Part shown: positions 5,686 through 6,692 of the stretch, one piece after another
How positions within the stretch are numbered: position 1 is the stretch's first letter
How the letters are laid out: every line of letters begins with the position of its first letter
Origin: DATCSE01 sp036568605
GTDB taxonomy: Bacteria; Pseudomonadota; Gammaproteobacteria; Burkholderiales; Burkholderiaceae_C
Length of the DNA stretch: 6,692 nucleotides
Assembly: GCA_036568605.1 (NCBI GenBank)
Contig: DATCSE010000067.1
Location: 1-6,692 of the forward strand
Direction of reading: 5' to 3'
Program-made: the position numbers and the translations under genes
The notes under the pieces: model-generated
What the model was told of the DNA's origin: nothing
What the model saw: only the letters and a program-made list of their open reading frames with translations
Databases searched by the model: none

Positions 5686-6692
5686 ATGACTCGCAAGACA
5701 TTCACGTTGTTCGATCCGGCGCTGGCCCGCCCGGCCGTGGTCGACGCATTCAAGAAGCTGGACCCGCGCGTGCAGTGGCGCAACCCGGTGATGTTCGTCG
5801 TCTACGTCGGCAGCATCGTCGCGACCGGGCTGGCGGCGCAGGCCGCGGGCGGCGACGGCGAAGCCGGCTTCGGCTTCATCGTGGCGATCGCGCTGTGGCT
5901 GTGGTTCACGGTGCTGTTCGCGAACCTCGCCGAGGCGCTGGCCGAGGGCCGTAGCAAGGCGCAGGCCGCGAGCCTGCGCAGCCTGAAGCGGCAGACCTGG
6001 GCGAAGAAGCTGCAGGAGCCGACGTACGGCGCGAAGTGGACGCCGATCGAATCGACCGAGCTGCGCAAGGGCGACGTCGTGCTCGTGCTGGCACAGGACG
6101 TGATCCCGGCCGACGGCGAGGTGATCGAAGGCGTCGCGAGCGTCGACGAGAGCGCGATCACCGGCGAATCGGCGCCGGTGATCCGCGAGTCCGGCGGCGA
6201 CTTTTCGGCGGTCACCGGCGGCACGCGGGTGCTGTCGGACTGGATCGTCGTGCGCGTGGGCGTGAACCCCGGCGAGACCTTTGTCGACCGCATGATCGCG
6301 ATGGTCGAGAGCGCGAAGCGCCAGAAGACGCCCAACGAGATCGCGCTGACCATCCTGCTGGTCGCGCTGACCATTGTGTTCCTCGCGGTCACGGTGACGT
6401 TGCTGCCGTACTCGCTCTACAGCGTGGACGTCGCGAAACCTGTCCTGAGCTTTGTCGAAGGGGCTGGTGCGCCAGTCACGGTCACGGTGCTGGTCGCGCT
6501 GCTGGTCTGCCTGATCCCGACGACCATCGCCGGGCTGCTGTCGGCGATCGGCGTCGCCGGCATGAGCCGCATGATGCAGGCCAACGTGATCGCGACCTCG
6601 GGCCGCGCGGTCGAGGCGGCCGGCGACGTCGATGTGCTGCTGCTGGACAAGACCGGCACGATCACGCTGGGCAACCGCCAGGCCTCGGCGTT
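5686..6692 (+). CDS. kdpB: KdpB, P-type ATPase subunit of the K+ pump, N-terminal part
   Basis: The first 335 residues of the catalytic subunit; the gene runs off the right edge. It hydrolyses ATP through a phospho-aspartate to drive K+ import via KdpA. Visible in order: N-terminal MTRKTFTLFDPAL and WRNPVMF (31-37), two helices (about 35-52 and 62-82), FANLAEALAEGRSKAQA, the actuator domain with TGES (159-162), M3 (about 219-240), M4 with IPTT (277-280), and the phosphorylation motif DKTGT with D321. Ser162 matches E. coli Ser162, the inhibitory phosphorylation site. E. coli Pro264 and Asp307 correspond here to 278 and 321, so 14 extra residues lie between, in the M3-M4 extracytoplasmic loop. 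Part of that loop is encoded by a dispersed-repeat fragment (6436-6462). M4 reads IPTTIAG where E. coli has IPTTIGG. It starts 13 bases after kdpA with only a weak GAGAG ribosome binding site. Confidence 0.96.
   Translation, partial: MTRKTFTLFDPALARPAVVDAFKKLDPRVQWRNPVMFVVYVGSIVATGLAAQAAGGDGEAGFGFIVAIALWLWFTVLFANLAEALAEGRSKAQAASLRSLKRQTWAKKLQEPTYGAKWTPIESTELRKGDVVLVLAQDVIPADGEVIEGVASVDESAITGESAPVIRESGGDFSAVTGGTRVLSDWIVVRVGVNPGETFVDRMIAMVESAKRQKTPNEIALTILLVALTIVFLAVTVTLLPYSLYSVDVAKPVLSFVEGAGAPVTVTVLVALLVCLIPTTIAGLLSAIGVAGMSRMMQANVIATSGRAVEAAGDVDVLLLDKTGTITLGNRQASA
6436..6462 (+). repeat. Dispersed-repeat fragment inserted in frame within kdpB
   Basis: The core TCCTGAGCTTTGTCGAAGG (6443-6461) resembles a short repeat family scattered through many GC-rich proteobacterial genomes, whose reverse strand reads CCTTCGACAAGCTCAGG or a close variant. 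In this window it occurs once. It encodes KPVLSFVEG (KdpB residues 251-259) using codons rare in the surrounding gene (AAA, CCT, TTT, GGG). If exactly 27 bases were added, the frame is kept. The edges are uncertain, and GCT, GGT and CCA just downstream (to 6474) are also atypical. Family assignment is from memory and not checked by search. Confidence 0.6.

Noticed and set aside
4136..5689. A 517-codon plus-strand frame inside kdpA
   Set aside because: The composition is arginine/alanine-rich with no family likeness, and it overlaps kdpA in another frame. It is a shadow.
3843..5783. A 646-codon open frame on the minus strand opposite kdpA
   Set aside because: It is antisense to a clearly intact KdpA. 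Its translation is low-complexity (H, R, Q, D and A rich), which is typical of shadow frames in GC-rich genes.
6417..6674. An 85-codon minus-strand frame opposite kdpB
   Set aside because: It is antisense to KdpB M4 and the DKTGT region. Its only notable string, STKLRTG, is simply the reverse-strand reading of the dispersed repeat.

Overview
The window is GC-rich, densely coding bacterial chromosome. It most likely comes from a betaproteobacterium of the order Burkholderiales (Rubrivivax/Leptothrix/Comamonadaceae-like). This placement is an inference from four things: the codon bias, the style of the wax-ester-synthase-like and YadGH proteins, a KdpA with a long extracytoplasmic insert, and one copy of a short dispersed repeat (core TGAGCTTTGTCGAAGG) of a kind common in such genomes. 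No rRNA, tRNA, CRISPR array, IS element or phage gene is visible, and no intergenic gap exceeds about 140 bases.

Left part (1-1818). The 3' end of a WS/DGAT-type acyltransferase gene runs rightward to 231. It converges, with only 10 bases between stop codons, on a leftward two-gene unit: a TetR-family regulator (1722-1060) followed by a cytoplasmic TPR-like protein of unknown function (1018-242). The regulator is divergent from the next block, with a 97-base shared regulatory region (1723-1819).

Middle part (1820-3564). An ABC-2 type exporter of the YadG/YadH class follows: an ATPase and a six-helix permease whose genes overlap by ATGA. The divergent TetR gene is a plausible controller of this exporter. 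Tandem GC-rich hairpins follow the permease and separate it from the next operon.

Right part (3701-6692). This is the start of a high-affinity potassium uptake operon, kdpFAB..., cut off inside kdpB at the window edge. The order is a 31-residue single-helix membrane ORF with a strong ribosome binding site, then kdpF (30 residues), kdpA (596 residues) and kdpB (335 residues seen). Consecutive ATGA overlaps join the first three, which implies coupled translation. KdpA is the K+-selective channel-like subunit, KdpB the P-type ATPase and KdpF a small stabilising subunit. KdpC and any KdpDE sensor/regulator would lie beyond the right edge.

Most unusual observations: (1) an in-frame insertion of a dispersed-repeat fragment inside kdpB (about 6436-6462), adding residues to the extracytoplasmic M3-M4 loop of the pump; (2) the small membrane ORF ahead of kdpF, a candidate extra small component or leader of the Kdp system. 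I see no clearly new multi-gene system.
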